Assembly (NCBI GenBank): GCA_037974665.1
Contig: CM075783.1
Span: forward strand, 40,933,712-40,997,711
Reading direction: 5' to 3'
Origin: Ehretia macrophylla
Lineage: Eukaryota > Streptophyta > Magnoliopsida > Boraginales > Ehretiaceae
Length of the DNA stretch: 64,000 bases
A program made the translations under genes and the position numbers. Positions 59,801 to 64,000 of the stretch are shown one piece after another. The notes beneath the pieces were generated by a model. It saw only the letters and a program-made list of their open reading frames with translations, made no database searches and was not told the origin of the DNA. Each line of letters begins with the position of its first letter. Position 1 is the stretch's first letter.

Positions 59801-60092
59801 CATGCATAAAATATAAAGAGAACATGCATCACCAATATTATCACTTGAAGTTATTCTTTCGGTAAAGATAAATGAAATACAATCCTTGAATGCTTACTAT
59901 GTGTACATCTCTGAGGACTTTAACTGATGTCAACTCACTGCGAGAAGATGAAGGCCTGGAAGATGTGTCGGTGCCACGCCATTTTAAGGTATCAGCTGCA
60001 TGTGGCAAGGTGTGTATCAATGAAATTCCAGGAGGAGGAGGAGACTTTATCACGGCATGCAGGTCAATCTGCGAACATGCTGTACTGGTCAT
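56820..60092 (-). CDS. AMSH-like ubiquitin thioesterase (AMSH2-like)
   Basis: JAMM-type zinc deubiquitinase; AMSH enzymes cut K63-linked ubiquitin chains on endosomes with ESCRT-III. Seven exons on the minus strand (60092-59898, 59697-59608, 58952-58890, 58782-58708, 57813-57751, 57146-57094, 56994-56820) join in frame to 237 residues, like short plant AMSH2, which lacks the N-terminal MIT region. The MPN+ core starts at SPRLMEDFLNLA (66). Key residues are a Glu in NEEEIF (121-126), H141 and H143 in WIHTHP, S151 and D154 in SSVD, and the second zinc site H156, C198, H204 and H206 (GFHPH). The usual DLHTHYSYQ reads DLHTQYSYQ, but that His is not a known ligand. The frame stays open upstream of M1 to an acceptor at 60118, so a 5' leader exon lies further up. 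All introns GT-AG. Confidence 0.92.
57340..57404 (+). repeat. (GGGGA)n followed by (GA)n microsatellite
   Basis: About six GGGGA units, then GGGGGGTGGGGGTGG and a GA run, lie within an intron of the AMSH-like gene. The G runs are on the plus strand, so the transcript carries C runs. Confidence 0.92.
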
Positions 60093-60728
60093 GATTTCTA
60101 ATTGGAATCCACCCTCAGCTGCAACAAACATAATCCATAAGTAAAATTCAGCAAATTTGTATGATAGTCTTCAGAAACCATTCCTTGACGACAATTTTAG
60201 ATTGAAATCCAACTAGTTAACAAGAGAACTCAACCATAACAAAACCGAAAAAAATAAGGCTTTCAACTAACAGCAGAAAAGCACTCGCTGGGTTTATTTT
60301 GCTGGCATTAGATTGTGTAAAAAATTCAATCTTTTTCGTATACCCGATTGACATCCTCTACATCTACCAATGAAAATATCAAATCTAGATTGATCCAAGA
60401 CCCTTCTTTTTCTCTCTTTTCTTTTGTGCAAATGGCCAAAATTTATTTCTTTTTCAGACAACTCTTATCTTTATATCTATTTCATTCCTCGAGCTATTTT
60501 ATCTCTTGTGCTCTTGTTATCTATGTTTTTTCTGCTTAAAGAAAAAATGTTAGCTTTCCTAGCCTTCAAGAAATTCAAATTTAATGGAAAATTTTGCTAC
60601 TTGGAATTCAAAGTCCAGCATCACACCATTAAATTATGTGTATACAGTGTATGCCCAATAATTCTTTTCAAAACAAACCGAGCCTTTATTCCGCTAGGGT
60701 CGGCTATATGTATTTGATGACGTTTGTC

Positions 60729-61520
60729 AATAAAACACACATACTGAATATCACAAACCACCCCCGCCCTCCACACACACACACACACAATCCAGCAAGA
60801 ACTATAGCCATCATATTATTCAAAAAACGCACACTGCTCAAAAGCACACACACGCATAATCCAGAAGTATATCTAACAATCAAATTAAGCCATAAAACAC
60901 ACACTGCTCAAAATCACACAGACCATCATACACACAAGCACACAGATATAATCCAACAGTTTTTATGCTATAAACACACGCTGCCCAGAATCACATAAAC
61001 CTACACACACATACACACAACACATAATCCAAATGTAACTCTAGCCATCATATCATGCCATAAAACACACACCGCTCAAAATAAAAAAATAAAAAAATAA
61101 AAAAACCATCACACACACACACACATAATCCAACAGTAACTCTAGACATCATGTTATGCCATAAAACACACACTGCTCAAAATCATATAAACTATCACAC
61201 ACACGCACAAAATTCAACAGTAACTCTAGCCATCATCTTACGCCACAAAATCACACAAACCATCACACACACACACACACACACACATAATCGAGCAGTA
61301 GCTCTAGCCATTATATTATGCCATAAAACACACACTGCTGAAAATCACACAAATCATCACACACAGAGAGAAATATAATCCAACAGCTACTCTAGCCATC
61401 ATAGTTTGCTATAAAACACAAACTGCTCCAATCACATAAACGATCATACACACATAGAGACACCCACATACATATATATACACATACACACCAACCCACC
61501 CACACACACATATACATATA
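60729..61520 (+). repeat. CA-rich minisatellite, about 8 units of 80-100 bp
   Basis: Each unit contains (C)ATAAAACACACACTGCTCA followed by CACA runs and a CAACAGTAACTCTAGCCATC segment. Starts are visible near 60891, 60971, 61059, 61160, 61322 and 61411, with more diverged ones to the left. It lies upstream of the AMSH-like coding exons, probably within a 5' leader intron. The His/Thr-rich open frames across it are spurious. Confidence 0.88.
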
Positions 61521-61529
61521 GAGAAAGAC

Positions 61530-61620
61530 CTCGATGAAGACTGAATTGAGTTTTCTGGGGTTTGTTCTGTTCTCAAGGCAGAGTGAAGCTCATTCTTATT
61601 AGTGACAATTGACAAAGAGC
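61530..61620 (-). other. Possible 5' leader exon of the AMSH-like gene
   Basis: On the minus strand an ordinary-complexity stretch ends TCTTCATCGAG before GTCTTTCTC, a plausible donor, and lies just upstream of the minisatellite. It would pair with the acceptor at 60118-60120. This is inference; no transcript evidence is available. Confidence 0.25.
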
Positions 61621-61699
61621 TTCTTCTATCGCATATTAAACCGAAAACATACCGCCAAACCAGATAACCATGGCTGATAACGGCACGTACAATCCGCTG

Positions 61700-62400
61700 A
61701 CGTGTCATCACAAAATATGAGGTAATAAATGACGTGTCATCGTTATAAAGCCAATGTGCATTAAGTGTTTTTAATAGAAAAATCAAATCCTTGGAATATT
61801 AAATGTACATATTAACACTACTTATTAATGTTTATTAAGATTTTAAATCAATTTTTTGGAAAGTTATATTACAATTCCTCAAATTTTACCATAAATGTTC
61901 GCATTTTAGCTATTATTAATTTATAAATTTTAGTAAATATTAGATCACCAATTTAAAATTCTGAAGATAATTTTGTATTGGTATAAAAGTAATTTCAAAA
62001 TTTTTTGTACAAATTTGACATAACGAATACAAGAAATACGAACTTGAAAATTTAGAAGAGGTTAATTTTATTTTATTTGCTTGGTTAATAGAATGGTTTC
62101 TTTTTCTTTCTTTTTTTTTTTGGTAAATATTAGAATGGTTATCTTTCTAACAAAACTTCAATAAAATACGAGAGAGATCAACTTAACTTCAGATTTTTAT
62201 ATAACAATAATGAATCGCAATATGATTTTTATAATATTACGACTAATTAAAAAGTTAAAATAAACATTGCTAATATTCTTTTTCAACCTTAAAGAATGGA
62301 AACCATTTTTTTAAATGAGTTTAAAAGTACTTTTTACAAATCGTTAACGTGTTATTTTCACAAAGTGTCATTTTATTAAATACAATACAATGCATTCATT
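61700..62400. other. Gene-free stretch upstream of the AMSH-like gene
   Basis: Very AT-rich, likely promoter of the AMSH-like gene and part of the space between it and the pantothenate kinase gene. No TATA box could be chosen with confidence; no elements with clear ends. Confidence 0.4.
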
Positions 62401-63007
62401 TAATAAGAGGGAAGTCGCCTTTATTGTAGATTGCCTTGCTTAAAAACATACAAATGGTTCCTTGAATACTAAACACAGCATATGGAACATCCAAGAGTCA
62501 GATGGAATAATCAATTAATAACTTATTCTAATCAAAAGTTTTCCGTTCAAATTATTGCTTCGGCCTCCACTGTACTCAAGAAAACAAATAGAGTACTTGT
62601 TGGGGGGGGCGGGGGGGGGGGGGAATTTTCCTGTTTAACTACACATGGACCTCAAATCTGCAGACTTCAAAGAACTCATTACTGCATCAAATTGTAGATT
62701 GTGAAGCCTATTTTACAGTATACACAACAAAAATAAGAATGATCTTGATTATTGTTTTTCATTTCATCACGTATAAAGATAATTATACAGACTTGTTTGC
62801 ATATATACATCTACATTCCTCATCAGACCTCTCCTCCATCAAACAACGCGCATACGCGCCACCCCCTCCCCCCGCTCTTTCTAGCTTCCGCCGTGAGCTT
62901 GGACCTTAGATGTTGTTCTGATCATATAGTACAAGTAAATATTTCTACTTCCTAAGTTTGAATTTGGGTAATTTAGGCAACAGAAGATTACCTCAATAAA
63001 ACTAATT
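62401..63007 (-). other. Downstream region of the pantothenate kinase gene
   Basis: No gene is recognised. It includes the poly(G) tract and probably the 3' untranslated region; the polyadenylation site was not located. Confidence 0.4.
62600..62624 (+). repeat. Poly(G) tract
   Basis: A run of about 22 G broken by one C. It lies 3' of the pantothenate kinase stop codon, probably in or beyond its 3' untranslated region. Confidence 0.9.
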
Positions 63008-63725
63008 TCATTTACTAAGCTGCATCCTACATTCTATACTTCCGTTTTCATTTAGATCCTCAACGCCCGAGTTCTGGAGACCATCTTTCGCGGAGCACAC
63101 GCCATTTGGTAGATGTTCGATGAATTTATGAGCCATTAGATCAGCACGCGCATCTCTCTTGTAGTTCATAAATGCTCCCAAAGCTCCAAGAAATCCCTCA
63201 TGCCGCAGAAACATCGCTTTGGCCTCTCCTTTTGACCTGCACGGCGCGCAGTACAAATAATTAGAAATCTATGAATAACAAATAGACATGACAAAAGGTT
63301 TGAATAAAGTGACTCTTCTGCATAACTAGAGACTACTCTGAGAGCAAGAAGAACGATCCACAACGTTATGTTATCTGAATTCGTTAACAGCAGACCTATC
63401 AAGTTCAGAATTAGATAGTGTTTTGAGGTTTGACAAAATTGTATCATTTACATATAATACGATGAGTGGTGTCCCGGAACTACACCACTTATCAATACCT
63501 TTGGCAGTTATTAAATTTAAGAGAAAATACCAGTAAGTAATATACCGAAACTGGAAAGGATAATTATAGTTTCAATATCTTAATGACAATTTCGAGTGTT
63601 CAGAATAATTACCAGAAGTTAACAGCGACAGAAATTGTGTCCATTGTATATGCATGACCCCGGATGAAAAATCCCCCAAAGAATATCCGTTTGAGTCCAA
63701 AACGAAGAGCGTTCAAGTAAGCAAT
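63008..63725 (-). CDS. Pantothenate kinase, last two exons (partial at the window edge)
   Basis: Pantothenate kinase phosphorylates vitamin B5, the first step of CoA synthesis. Two minus-strand exons are visible: 63725-63613 and 63236-63008, joined as TG|G. The first reads IAYLNALRFGLKRIFFGG then FFIRGHAYTMDTISVAVNFW; the second continues SKGEAKAMFLRHEGFLGALG, both strongly conserved in eukaryotic type II enzymes. After NYKR the sequence diverges and stops within about 55 residues (CRMQLSK). There is no C-terminal DUF89 phosphatase part, so this is the short PANK1-like form, not the long PANK2 form. The 5' exons with the ATP-binding motifs lie beyond 64,000; no further exon was identified in 63,726-64,000. 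Confidence 0.9.
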
Positions 63726-64000
63726 CTGAGGAAAGTGAAAACTAGATGAAATCAAAGATACTACAAGCAATTGAATTAGAAATGTTCTCCGTCTGAATGA
63801 CTATATCCATAACTAGTTAAAATAAACACCAAAATCAGGCGACTTGACTATTGCACTAAATGCTTATTGCCCTGCATAATCTGCAAAAGACTTAACTAAT
63901 GTGCTCATTTTAATTCAAACAGCAAGTAAAATTCACAATAAGAGCAAAATATTCAATGGGTGTATTTAGGTAAACATCTGTAGGCATTTATAAACTCTCA

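Noticed and set aside
60636-61378. His/Thr-rich ORFs such as NPARTIAIIL followed by THTHNP repeats
   Set aside because: Translations of the CA-rich minisatellite; frame openness is due to the repeat.

Overview
The window is nuclear DNA of a flowering plant, a eudicot by the look of its proteins. The base composition is AT-rich, genes are split by GT-AG introns, gene density is low, and intergenic space is full of small foldback transposons (MITEs), old LTR pieces and simple repeats. All gene calls rest on reading exons by eye against remembered protein families; no search was run.

Left part, 1-19,800. Repeats and one unrecognised ORF cluster precede a small OB-fold (SOSS-B-like) nucleic-acid-binding protein gene at 5,349-7,010 (+). 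Its promoter carries site II and telobox motifs. After 6 kb without a gene comes an eight-exon cytosolic-type beta carbonic anhydrase gene at 14,056-18,501 (+).

Middle, 19,800-38,700. A tandem array of nucleoredoxin-1-like genes lies on the minus strand: two apparently intact four-exon copies (20,224-23,341 and 28,527-31,765) and a decayed third fragment (35,626-35,873). Flanking DNA was duplicated with the genes, and different mobile elements later landed in each copy. Two foldback elements with matching ends bracket the dead copy, and a 1.06-kb foldback element lies beyond it.

Right part, 38,700-64,000. In order: a complete TRIM, several MITEs, a one-exon membrane protein gene (42,413-42,940, +), a SKP1-like gene whose only coding intron appears to have a GC donor (44,299-45,776, -), an SRO-type (PARP-like plus RST) gene (48,407-50,754, +), a one-exon DUF1645 gene (54,114-55,124, +), an AMSH2-like deubiquitinase gene (56,820-60,092, -), and the last two exons of a pantothenate kinase gene (63,008-63,725, -) that continues beyond the window.

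The genes do not form one pathway. Several are housekeeping or stress functions: thiol redox (nucleoredoxins), ubiquitin pathway (SKP1, AMSH), CO2/bicarbonate exchange, CoA synthesis and stress signalling (SRO). I see no clearly novel gene system. The most informative features are the nucleoredoxin array with its shared flanks, the GC-AG intron of the SKP1 gene, and the well-delimited foldback elements with target-site duplications.
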